Source: Opitutaceae bacterium (lineage in GTDB: Bacteria > Verrucomicrobiota > Verrucomicrobiia > Opitutales > Opitutaceae). Taken from it: a stretch of DNA of 15,791 nucleotides. Shown piece by piece: positions 1 through 6,216 of this stretch. Location: NCBI GenBank assembly GCA_005787865.1, contig SXZN01000094.1:1-15791 (forward strand). The letters are read 5' to 3'. The notes beneath the pieces were generated by a model. The model saw only the letters and a program-made list of their open reading frames with translations, had not been told where the DNA came from and ran no database searches. The position numbers and the translations under genes are program-made. Every line of letters begins with the position of its first letter. Positions within the stretch are counted from its first letter, which is position 1.

Positions 1-1
1 C

Positions 2-130
2 GCCCTGAGCTTTGGGCTTGGCGAGATTTTTGGTCAACGGGCTTGGGATGGAGCGATCCTGGGACCCTTGGCTGACGGCACGCTTTTCACCACTCATCCA
101 GGGGAGGCTTTATGGAACGAGCTGAGTTGA
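2..130 (+). CDS. menC: C-terminal end of probable o-succinylbenzoate synthase (partial)
   Basis: An open frame enters from the left edge and gives 42 codons before a TGA at 128-130. It overlaps the next gene by 19 bases, so the two are probably translationally coupled. The visible tail (starting ALSFGLGEIFG, ending WNELS) resembles the C-terminal end of enolase-superfamily MenC proteins. MenC dehydrates SHCHC to o-succinylbenzoate in menaquinone synthesis. The tail is too short to show any catalytic residue, so the name rests mostly on the adjacency to a MenE-like ligase, which uses the MenC product. Seen: the open frame and the overlap. Inferred: the identity. Another enzyme of the same operon cannot be excluded. 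Confidence 0.5.
   Translation, partial: ALSFGLGEIFGQRAWDGAILGPLADGTLFTTHPGEALWNELS
101..107 (+). promoter_or_regulatory. Shine-Dalgarno sequence of menE
   Basis: GGGGAGG lies four bases before the ATG at 112 and inside the end of the upstream gene. It is the only strong ribosome-binding sequence seen in the window and it fixes the menE start. Confidence 0.75.
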
Positions 131-1353
131 GTGAGGCGTTGCGCGCCTGGCGAAGTCGCGATCACAGCGGACAGTCTGTGGCCCGAACATTTATTGCGGA
201 AGTTCAGCCAGAAAAATTTATGACCGCCTTCGCTGATGCGGTCGCGGGCTCGGGCGAAATTTTTCTAGGCAATCCGGCGTGGGGAGAGACGGAGCGGGCT
301 TCGTGGAACGCATTACAGGCCGCTGAAAGTTCGACCTCTGCGGCGGGCTTGCCTTTGGGTTGGCTCGGTATTCCTACTGGCGGGACGAGTGGTCAGTTGA
401 AATTTGCTCGGCACGATCATGAAACCTTAAGCGCAGCGGTGCGCGGTTTTACTCAGCATTTTGGTCTGACCCAGGTGAACGCCGTGGGGGTTTTGCCCCT
501 GTATCATGTAAGTGGATTAATGGCCTGGTTGCGGTGTGCGCTGACGGGCGGAACCTATCTGGCGTGGGATTGGAAGGCCTTGGAAGGCGGCGGGCGCCCC
601 GTGCTACCAGCACGAGCAGAAGGCTGGCTGTTATCGCTCGTGCCGACTCAATTAGAGCGGCTCTTGTCCAGCGCCGGCGCGGTGGCTTGGCTCCGGCAGT
701 TTCGGATAATTTTTATCGGTGGGGCGCCGGCGCGGCCCGATTTATTAGAGCAGGCCGCGGCGCTGCGGCTACCGTTGTCCTTAGGGTACGGCATGACCGA
801 GACCGCTGCCATGGTCACAGCGTTGCGGCCGCAAGATTTTCTGGCGGGTGCTCGGCATAGTGGTGCGGCCCTGCCACATGCCACCTTGAAGTTGGGATCT
901 GACGGCGTGATTAGAATTGAGAGCGCGTCATTGTTTCGCGGTTATTATCCGGCGTGGCGGGAAGTCGCCGCTTTTGAAACGACCGACGCTGGGGTGCAGC
1001 CCGCACTTGGGCAGTGGCAGATTTTGGGTCGACGTGATGCGATGATTATCACGGGTGGCGAAAAAGTGTCACCGGTGGAGGTCGAGGCAGTTTTGCGGGG
1101 CAGTGGCGAATTGCGCGACGTCGTCGTGGTCGGAGTGCCCGATGCGGAGTGGGGGCAGCGAGTCGTCGCCGCTTACCCTGATTCCGAACGACCGAATCTG
1201 GCTAAATTAGCTGCCGTCATCACGCAGTTGCTCGCGCCGGCCCAGCGGCCGAAGCAATTCGTCCCGCTGGGGAGTTGGCCGATGACCACCGTGGGTAAAG
1301 TGAATCGGGCCGCGGTCGCTAAGCTGGTCAGCCGGGCGCTCACTGCATCCTGA
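112..1353 (+). CDS. menE: o-succinylbenzoate-CoA ligase (MenE-like ANL-family enzyme)
   Basis: The protein (413 aa) is an acyl-adenylating ANL enzyme. The phosphate-binding loop is TGGTSG at residues 89-94 with K97 after it. Next come LPLYHVSGL (128-136), GYGMTETA (225-232, A5 motif), GRRD and ITGGEKVSP (306-321, hinge and C-domain), and the C-terminal lysine in GKVNR (K396). The family activates a carboxylate with ATP and transfers it to CoA; MenE makes o-succinylbenzoyl-CoA for menaquinone at the cytoplasmic face. Only about 88 residues precede the P-loop, shorter than in classical MenE proteins, where the N-terminal subdomain is larger. The ATG at 112 is chosen because of the strong GGGGAGG before it. 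The gene overlaps the upstream probable menC by 19 bases. General acyl-CoA synthetase activity is the alternative, but the size and neighbour favour MenE. Confidence 0.75.
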   Translation: MERAELSEALRAWRSRDHSGQSVARTFIAEVQPEKFMTAFADAVAGSGEIFLGNPAWGETERASWNALQAAESSTSAAGLPLGWLGIPTGGTSGQLKFARHDHETLSAAVRGFTQHFGLTQVNAVGVLPLYHVSGLMAWLRCALTGGTYLAWDWKALEGGGRPVLPARAEGWLLSLVPTQLERLLSSAGAVAWLRQFRIIFIGGAPARPDLLEQAAALRLPLSLGYGMTETAAMVTALRPQDFLAGARHSGAALPHATLKLGSDGVIRIESASLFRGYYPAWREVAAFETTDAGVQPALGQWQILGRRDAMIITGGEKVSPVEVEAVLRGSGELRDVVVVGVPDAEWGQRVVAAYPDSERPNLAKLAAVITQLLAPAQRPKQFVPLGSWPMTTVGKVNRAAVAKLVSRALTAS

Positions 1354-1367
1354 CGCTAACCAAAAGG

Positions 1368-1394
1368 GTGGCGCTGGCCCCGCCGCTATTTTTT
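1368..1394 (+). terminator. Intrinsic terminator after menE
   Basis: GTGGCG (1368-1373) can pair with CGCCGC (1381-1386), with one G-U pair, around a seven-base loop. It is followed by TATTTTTT ending at 1394. The hairpin lies 15 bases after the menE stop and separates the menaquinone genes from polX. AAAA at 1362-1365 could extend the pairing with the T-run. Confidence 0.6.
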
Positions 1395-1431
1395 CTCTGT
1401 ATTCAGGAAAATCTCTGCTTAGTTTTAGGGT

Positions 1432-3192
1432 GTGAACAAAACTGAAATCGCCGCGGTGCTCACCGAGATTGGTACGATGATGGAATTAAAGGGAGAGAAT
1501 CCCTTTAAAATTCGCGCCTATCAGGCGGGGGCGCGCTTGCTGGAGACGCTTAGCGAAGAGGAAATTGCGACGCGCGTCGCGGCTGGGACGCTCGATGAAG
1601 TGAAGGGTATTGGCGAAGCGCTGGCCCAAAAAATTACGGAACTGCACACCACGGGCGCATTGGAGTTTCATGCAACGCTCAAGGCTTCAATCCCCGCCGG
1701 CTTATTCGATATTTTATCGATCCCGGGGGTTGGTCCGAAGAAAATTCACGCGCTGCGCGACCAGCTCGGCATCGATTCCATTGCGAAATTGCAGCAAGCT
1801 TGTCTCGACGGACGCATTGCCGAACTCGCTGGCTTTGGGGATAAGTCTCAGGAGAAAATCCTCGAAGGCATTCGCAATCGGGAGAAATATGGTCGGCGCC
1901 ATCGGTGGAGCGATGCCTTTGTGGTCGCCGAGCCCATTCTCGCTGGCTTGCGGGCGCTTCCCCAGGTGTTGCGGGCAGACCATGCTGGTAGTTTGCGGCG
2001 CCGTATGGAGACCGTGGGGGATTTGGATTTTCTGGTGGCGACGAACGATCCCCAGCCGGTGACCGCTTGGTTTGTCGCGTGTCCGGGGGTCGTTGAGATC
2101 ACGGCCCACGGCGAAACAAAAGCGAGCGTGCGCCTCGCCTCTGGGATTCAGGCGGATTTACGTTTGGTGCCGCCTGAGCAATTTATTTTTTCGCTGCATC
2201 ATTTCACGGGGTCGAAAGATCACAACGTCGCGATGCGGCATCGGGCCTTGCAGCGCGGCTTGTCGATGAGCGAATGGGGTCTCGTGCCCTCAGCCGGGGA
2301 GGGCACCGCCAAGGAGAAGGCCGAACTGCGCGGTCGCCAGACGGAAATCACGTCCGAAGAGCAGCTTTTTAGTGCCTTGGATTTGGCTTTTATTCCTCCC
2401 GAGTTGCGCGAAGGGCTGGGTGAGATCGAGGCTGCCGAAAGTAATACGCTACCGCGTTTGGTGGAAGCGGGTGACATCCGGGGTGTTTTCCATAATCACA
2501 CCACCGCATCGGATGGGCATAATACGCTCGAGGAAATGACCGCCGCAGCCCAAGCCCTCGGCTTTGACTATCTCGGCATCGCGGATCATTCCAAATCAAG
2601 CGTGCAGGCCCGCGGTTTGACTGAGGAGCGACTGCGCGAGCAAATCGCCGCGATTAAAAAACTCAATGCCTCGGGGCAATATAAGTGTCATGTCTTTAGT
2701 GGCACGGAATGCGATATCTTACCGGATGGTCGGCTCGATTTTTCTGACGAATTATTGGCCGAGCTTGATTACGTGGTGGTGTCGGTGCACAGCGCCTTCA
2801 ACCAAGGGCGGGATGGAATGACGGCGCGCATAATTCGGGCGATTGAAAATCCCCAGACCACGATGCTGGGCCATTTGACGGGGCGGTTGTTGTTGGAACG
2901 CGAGGGCTACGAGGTCGATACCGAGAAGGTCATCGCGGCCGCGATCGCGCATAACGTCATCATTGAGTTGAACGCTAGTCCATGGCGGCTGGATCTCGAT
3001 TGGCGTTTCTGGCGCCAAGCTGCGGACCGCGGGCTTTTGTGCTCAATTAATCCCGATGCCCACCGGACTACAGGGCTGGAGGATTTTCGCGTCGGCGTGA
3101 GTGCCGCCCGCAAGGGCTGGTTGACGCCAGCACACATTCTTAACACTCGGCCCTTGACGGAAGTGCAGCGGTGGCTCGCGGCGCGGCGCTAG
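1432..3192 (+). CDS. polX: DNA polymerase/3'-5' exonuclease PolX
   Basis: The 586-aa protein matches bacterial PolX end to end. It begins with the N-terminal helix-hairpin-helix region (MNKTEIAAVLTEIG, ELKGENPFKIRAY at 18-30, then IPGVGPKKI at 97-105). The Pol X palm carries AGSLRR (185-190), D197 and D199 in GDLDF, and D242 in QADLRLV as the metal-binding aspartates, plus HHFTGSKDHN (256-265). The C-terminal PHP nuclease domain has HNH (354-356), D361, DH at 385-386, E426, H453, H481 and D542/H544, so its metal ligands look intact. The family does gap-filling synthesis in base-excision repair and has PHP-dependent 3'-5' exonuclease activity. The start is GTG; AGGG at 1427-1430 is only one base away, too close for a normal ribosome-binding site. 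Residues 1-20 align with the usual family N-terminus, which supports this start. It stands alone, with 110 bases to the next gene. Confidence 0.95.
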   Translation: MNKTEIAAVLTEIGTMMELKGENPFKIRAYQAGARLLETLSEEEIATRVAAGTLDEVKGIGEALAQKITELHTTGALEFHATLKASIPAGLFDILSIPGVGPKKIHALRDQLGIDSIAKLQQACLDGRIAELAGFGDKSQEKILEGIRNREKYGRRHRWSDAFVVAEPILAGLRALPQVLRADHAGSLRRRMETVGDLDFLVATNDPQPVTAWFVACPGVVEITAHGETKASVRLASGIQADLRLVPPEQFIFSLHHFTGSKDHNVAMRHRALQRGLSMSEWGLVPSAGEGTAKEKAELRGRQTEITSEEQLFSALDLAFIPPELREGLGEIEAAESNTLPRLVEAGDIRGVFHNHTTASDGHNTLEEMTAAAQALGFDYLGIADHSKSSVQARGLTEERLREQIAAIKKLNASGQYKCHVFSGTECDILPDGRLDFSDELLAELDYVVVSVHSAFNQGRDGMTARIIRAIENPQTTMLGHLTGRLLLEREGYEVDTEKVIAAAIAHNVIIELNASPWRLDLDWRFWRQAADRGLLCSINPDAHRTTGLEDFRVGVSAARKGWLTPAHILNTRPLTEVQRWLAARR

Positions 3193-3302
3193 TTGGACCC
3201 TTTGGTTGAATGGGATAAGCGCTTTGGGGTGGGTGAAAACCGGATTCAGGGCAGGAAATGAGAATTGAACATTGGGCGCTGAACTTTCATCACTCTTAGG
3301 CC

Positions 3303-4346
3303 ATGATTAAATCTGCCCTGATTACCGGTATTACCGGCCAAGATGGATCTTACCTCGCGGAGCATCTCTTAGCACAGGGCTATACGGTGCATGGTCTGGT
3401 GCGCCGAGCCAGTATGTTCAACCGCTCGCGCATCGATCATCTGCGCACGGGGGGGCAGATTTCGCCCGAACGTTTGGTTTTACATTACGGCGATCTCAAT
3501 GACCTCACTTCTCTGCGTCGCCTGCTGAAACAGGTCGCGCCGGCGGAAATTTATCATTTGGCCGGGCAAAGTCATGTGGGCCTTAGTTTTGAAATTCCTG
3601 AAGTGACGGTGCAAGAAAACGGTATGGCGACCCTTGGCCTGCTCGAAGCCATGCGCGATCTCGATTACCCGGTGCGTTTTTATCATGCGGCCAGCGCGGA
3701 AATTTTTGGGGCACCGGCCGCCGCTCCGCAGAACGAAGCTACGGCCTTTAATCCGGTTAATCCTTACGGTTGCGCCAAAGCTTTTGCGACCCAGCTGTGC
3801 CGTGTTTATCGTAGCGCTTACGGCGTCTTTGCGTGCAGCGGCATCGCCTACAATCATGAATCGCCGCGGCGGGGTGAAAATTTTGTGACGCGAAAGATCA
3901 CGCTCGGCGCGGCGCGGATTAAAGCGGGTCGGCAAGCGGTGCTGGCTTTGGGTAATTTGGCGGGGCAACGTGATTGGGGTTATGCCCCCGAATATGTGGT
4001 CGCGATGTGGCAGGCGCTGCAAGTGGCCACGCCGCGCGACTACGTGCTGGCTACGGGGAAAAGTTGCTCGATTCGAGAGTTCGCCATCGCCGCCTTTGCG
4101 GAACTGGGACTCGGTTTGAAATTTGAAGGCGAAGGCGTCGCGGAGGTTGGTCGCCGCACCGATACCGGAGCGGTCGTGGTGCAAGTCGATCCCCGCTTCT
4201 TCCGTCCCGCTGAATCAACCCACTTAGTCGGCGATGCCTCCTTGGCTCGGCAGGAATTGGGCTGGGCGCCCCAAGTGACCGGTGCGGCCGTGGCGCGGCT
4301 GATGGCGAAAGCAGATTTTGCCCATGAGCAGAAAGTTGCCGGGTAA
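3303..4346 (+). CDS. gmd: GDP-mannose 4,6-dehydratase
   Basis: This is a 347-aa extended SDR enzyme. The NAD(P) loop is GITGQDGSY (9-17) and VRRASMFNRSRIDHL (33-47) is a Gmd signature. HLAGQSHVGLSFEIP (85-99), AASAEIFG with S131 and E133, and the catalytic pair Y155/K159 follow. NHESPRRGENFVTRKIT (184-200) and RPAES...GD...LGW (301-321) are also diagnostic. Gmd converts GDP-mannose to GDP-4-keto-6-deoxymannose, the precursor of GDP-fucose, GDP-rhamnose or GDP-perosamine. The usual partner reductase or aminotransferase is not in the window. The next SDR gene follows after 28 bases on the same strand, so they are probably cotranscribed. The start ATG has only TTAGG two bases before it. Position 131 is serine where E. 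coli Gmd has threonine, a conservative change. Confidence 0.9.
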   Translation: MIKSALITGITGQDGSYLAEHLLAQGYTVHGLVRRASMFNRSRIDHLRTGGQISPERLVLHYGDLNDLTSLRRLLKQVAPAEIYHLAGQSHVGLSFEIPEVTVQENGMATLGLLEAMRDLDYPVRFYHAASAEIFGAPAAAPQNEATAFNPVNPYGCAKAFATQLCRVYRSAYGVFACSGIAYNHESPRRGENFVTRKITLGAARIKAGRQAVLALGNLAGQRDWGYAPEYVVAMWQALQVATPRDYVLATGKSCSIREFAIAAFAELGLGLKFEGEGVAEVGRRTDTGAVVVQVDPRFFRPAESTHLVGDASLARQELGWAPQVTGAAVARLMAKADFAHEQKVAG

Positions 4347-4374
4347 ATAAGCGTGTCTTGATTTAGCTATTTTT

Positions 4375-5421
4375 ATGTCAACCTTCCTTGTCACCGGTGC
4401 CGCTGGCTTTATCGCCGCCAAGGTCTGCGCACAACTGCTCGCGGCGGGTCACACGGTAGTCGGGATTGATAATCTGAACGATTATTATGATGTGCGTTTG
4501 AAGGATTATCGGCTCGCCCAGTTGTTGGGCGAAACCGAGCTAGCCGACTGCCCCGCGATGGGTGGTTCGCGATTCGCCCAGAGTAAGTTGGCCCTGACCA
4601 ATCAAGCGGGGACGTTTATTTTTCGGTATCTCGACATCGAGCATTTAGTGCAGTTGGAAGCGCTCTTTGCGGAATTTAAATTTGCCGCAGTCTTTAACTT
4701 AGCGGGCCGCGCCGGTGTTCGCGCCAGCATGGAGAATCCGTATGTTTATCTGAGCACCAATACGCAAGGGACGCTTAATTTGCTCGAGTGTCAGCGCAAG
4801 CACGGGGTGAAAAAGCATGTGCTGGCCTCGAGCTCGTCGCTCTACGCGGGAAGTACGCTGCCTTTTCATGAGACGCAGTCGGTAAATACGCCGCAGTCAC
4901 CGTATGCGGCCACCAAGAAAGCCGCCGAGCTGCTCGCCTACAGTTATCATAAACTTTACGGGCTCGATATCTCCGTGCTGCGTTATTTTACCGTTTTTGG
5001 GCCCGCGGGTCGGCCGGACATGGCGCCGCTCCGTTTCATTAAATGGATTTATGAAGGCACGCCGATTACTCTCTACGGTGATGGTACGCAGACCCGCGAT
5101 TTTACGTACGTGGATGACATTGCCCGGGGCACCATCCTCGCCGTCCAGTCGCTTGGGTATGAGATTATCAATCTTGGGGGCGGGCAGAATTTATTTTCGC
5201 TCCAGCAAGTCATCGCCTTGATCGAAACCGCGCTGGGGAAAAAAGCCACGGTGCAAGTCGCCCCGTTGCATCCGGCGGACGTGAACGATACCTGGGCCGA
5301 TATTGCCAAGGCGCAGCGGTTGCTCGGCTGGTCGCCGCAAATCAGTGTCGCTACCGGTTTCGCCCGAGCCGTGCAGTGGCACAGTCTCAATCGAGCTTGG
5401 CTCAAGACCTTGAAAGTATGA
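4375..5421 (+). CDS. NAD-dependent sugar epimerase, UDP-glucuronate 4-epimerase-like
   Basis: This is a 348-aa extended SDR protein. It has TGAAGFIA (7-14), IDNLNDYYDVRLKDYRL (31-47), NLAGRAGVRASMENP (108-122), SSSSLY (152-157), the catalytic Y177/K181 in SPYAATKKAAE, and RYFTVFGPAGRPDMA (203-217). TRDFTYVDDIARG (240-252) is the usual SDR substrate-domain motif. The DNLNDYYD and GPxGRPDMA motifs are typical of bacterial UDP-glucuronate/UDP-galacturonate 4-epimerases, which supply galacturonate for capsule or other envelope polymers. The third glycine of the GxxGxxG nucleotide loop is alanine (A14), a variant that also occurs in other epimerases. It probably forms a unit with gmd upstream (28-base gap). 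No Shine-Dalgarno sequence precedes the ATG; the stretch before it is T-rich. Substrate specificity cannot be settled from the sequence. Confidence 0.85.
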   Translation: MSTFLVTGAAGFIAAKVCAQLLAAGHTVVGIDNLNDYYDVRLKDYRLAQLLGETELADCPAMGGSRFAQSKLALTNQAGTFIFRYLDIEHLVQLEALFAEFKFAAVFNLAGRAGVRASMENPYVYLSTNTQGTLNLLECQRKHGVKKHVLASSSSLYAGSTLPFHETQSVNTPQSPYAATKKAAELLAYSYHKLYGLDISVLRYFTVFGPAGRPDMAPLRFIKWIYEGTPITLYGDGTQTRDFTYVDDIARGTILAVQSLGYEIINLGGGQNLFSLQQVIALIETALGKKATVQVAPLHPADVNDTWADIAKAQRLLGWSPQISVATGFARAVQWHSLNRAWLKTLKV

Positions 5422-5529
5422 AACCAGCCGCGAGCCAGTTAGCGCGGGGCTTTCGCGCAGGTACAGGAATTTGGGGTCAGGCGTAATAAAAAACGGCATT
5501 TCCTGGAGGCCATAATAACTCTGATACAT
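5422..5529 (-). pseudogene. Remnant of an ExeA/GspA-type AAA ATPase gene (N-terminus only)
   Basis: On the minus strand an ATG at 5529-5527 opens 36 codons. They begin MYQSYYGLQEMPFFITPDP and continue KFLYLRESPA. This is the characteristic N-terminus of ExeA/GspA-family secretion ATPases (typical pattern MYxxyFGLxExPFxxTPDPxFLYLSES). Resemblance fades around residue 29 (position 5443). The frame then runs into the antisense of the epimerase gene, with no Walker A or B motif anywhere. The full family protein is several hundred residues, so this is a truncated leftover. The frame is also open upstream to an ATG at 5577, but those 16 codons show no family resemblance. Seen: the motif and the truncation. 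Inferred: that it is a decayed or deleted gene and not a functional short peptide. Confidence 0.6.
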
Positions 5530-5598
5530 CAGGAGAGAATTATCGGTAGCAGAGGCTAAAAGACACGACAAAAGCATGCCCGCGCGATCTGAAAAAAG

Positions 5599-5628
5599 TT
5601 GCTTGGGCTGCCGCAGGTTAATTTAACC
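5599..5628 (+). promoter_or_regulatory. Possible promoter with overlapping small palindrome before the FtsB-like gene
   Basis: TTGCTT (5599-5604) and TTTAAC (5622-5627) are spaced by 17 bases and weakly match a sigma-70 promoter. The -10 element lies within GGTTAATTTAACC (5616-5628), a perfect 6-1-6 inverted repeat. Transcription from here would start almost at the TTG start codon at 5635. Both readings are tentative. Confidence 0.25.
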
Positions 5629-5634
5629 ACCTAG

Positions 5635-5934
5635 TTGCCTCCTACGAATTTCAGTAAACTGCTGCTCGTTTTTTTTGCCGTGCTGTTCGCGGCTGTCGTG
5701 CTGTGGGCGGCCACATTTTTTATCCAGATCCATCGAGAATGGACCGCGCTGCACATTCAAGAAATCAATAATCAACGACGTTTAGCCGAAGCCAATGCTC
5801 GGCTGCAAGAGCAGGAGAAATATCTCGATCAACTCCGGCATGATCCCGCCTTGGTCGAGCGCATTATCCGGCAAAAACTTGGCTATGCCCGCGAGCATGA
5901 ATTTATTTTCCGCTTCGAAGACGACCAAAAGTAA
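5635..5934 (+). CDS. FtsB/DivIC-family septum formation initiator-like protein
   Basis: This is a small 99-aa membrane protein. A single transmembrane segment lies at about residues 8-31 (LLLVFFAVLFAAVVLWAATF), followed by a charged helical coiled coil at about 34-70. The closing motif LRHDPALVERIIRQKLGYAR (66-85) and EFIFRF (88-93) are typical of the FtsB/DivIC family. Such proteins join FtsL and FtsQ/DivIB in the division complex, with the coiled coil in the periplasm. The start is TTG. An in-frame TAG at 5632-5634 lies immediately before it, so no longer protein is possible and a TTG or a later start must be used. No ribosome-binding sequence is visible. It has no obvious operon partner: the next gene is 282 bases downstream. 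The fold family is fairly certain; a role specifically as FtsB is inferred. Confidence 0.8.
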   Translation: MPPTNFSKLLLVFFAVLFAAVVLWAATFFIQIHREWTALHIQEINNQRRLAEANARLQEQEKYLDQLRHDPALVERIIRQKLGYAREHEFIFRFEDDQK

Positions 5935-6216
5935 GCATTAGTCTCACGATCAACACCGAGAGCTGACCGGGGTGGTTCGGGGCTCTCTACCGCGCTGATT
6001 TTTAGTCCAAGAGCTCTGCTGGCCGCCTCGTGCAGCCAGCTCTGGCCGATGCTCTGTTTGTAATATAATATATTACAAATAGAGTGCCGTTGAAGGGGCG
6101 GGGACGGGTTGACGGTAGGCGCGGCGATGGGCGCTGGCCGCAGCGGGGTTGGTTGATCAGCGGTGGTCGGGTTCTTGCCAGAGAATATCTGTCTGCCTTG
6201 CATGTTTTAGGCGGTT
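5935..6216. other. 282-base intergenic region
   Basis: No plausible gene was seen on either strand. The minus-strand open frame across this stretch has no recognisable protein character. The region is GC-rich except for the AT-rich palindrome at 6052-6084. It presumably carries the promoter and leader of the pyrophosphorylase-mutase pair. Confidence 0.6.
6052..6084. promoter_or_regulatory. 33-base AT-rich near-perfect palindrome, possible operator
   Basis: The arms CTCTGTTTGTAATATA (6052-6067) and TATATTACAAATAGAG (6069-6084) are inverted copies matching at 15 of 16 positions around one central A. The element is very AT-rich in a GC-rich spacer. TATAAT at 6064-6069 is a perfect -10 sequence, but no convincing -35 lies about 17 bases upstream. 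The symmetry fits a dimeric repressor site over a promoter for the downstream sugar genes. A recombination site or short mobile-element remnant is the alternative. The protein that binds it is unknown. Confidence 0.5.

Noticed and set aside
3480..4184. A 234-codon minus-strand open frame opposite gmd
   Set aside because: It has no recognisable domain and lies wholly antisense to a gene with complete Gmd motifs. GC-rich codon bias explains it.
6052..6084. Reading the AT-rich palindrome as a Xer dif site
   Set aside because: The arms do not match the conserved XerC/XerD half-sites well enough. Only length and symmetry are similar, so it is kept as an unassigned palindrome.
5883..6203. A 106-codon minus-strand open frame in the spacer before the pyrophosphorylase
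   Set aside because: The composition is irregular, it overlaps the end of the FtsB-like gene and the AT-rich palindrome, and no motif is visible.
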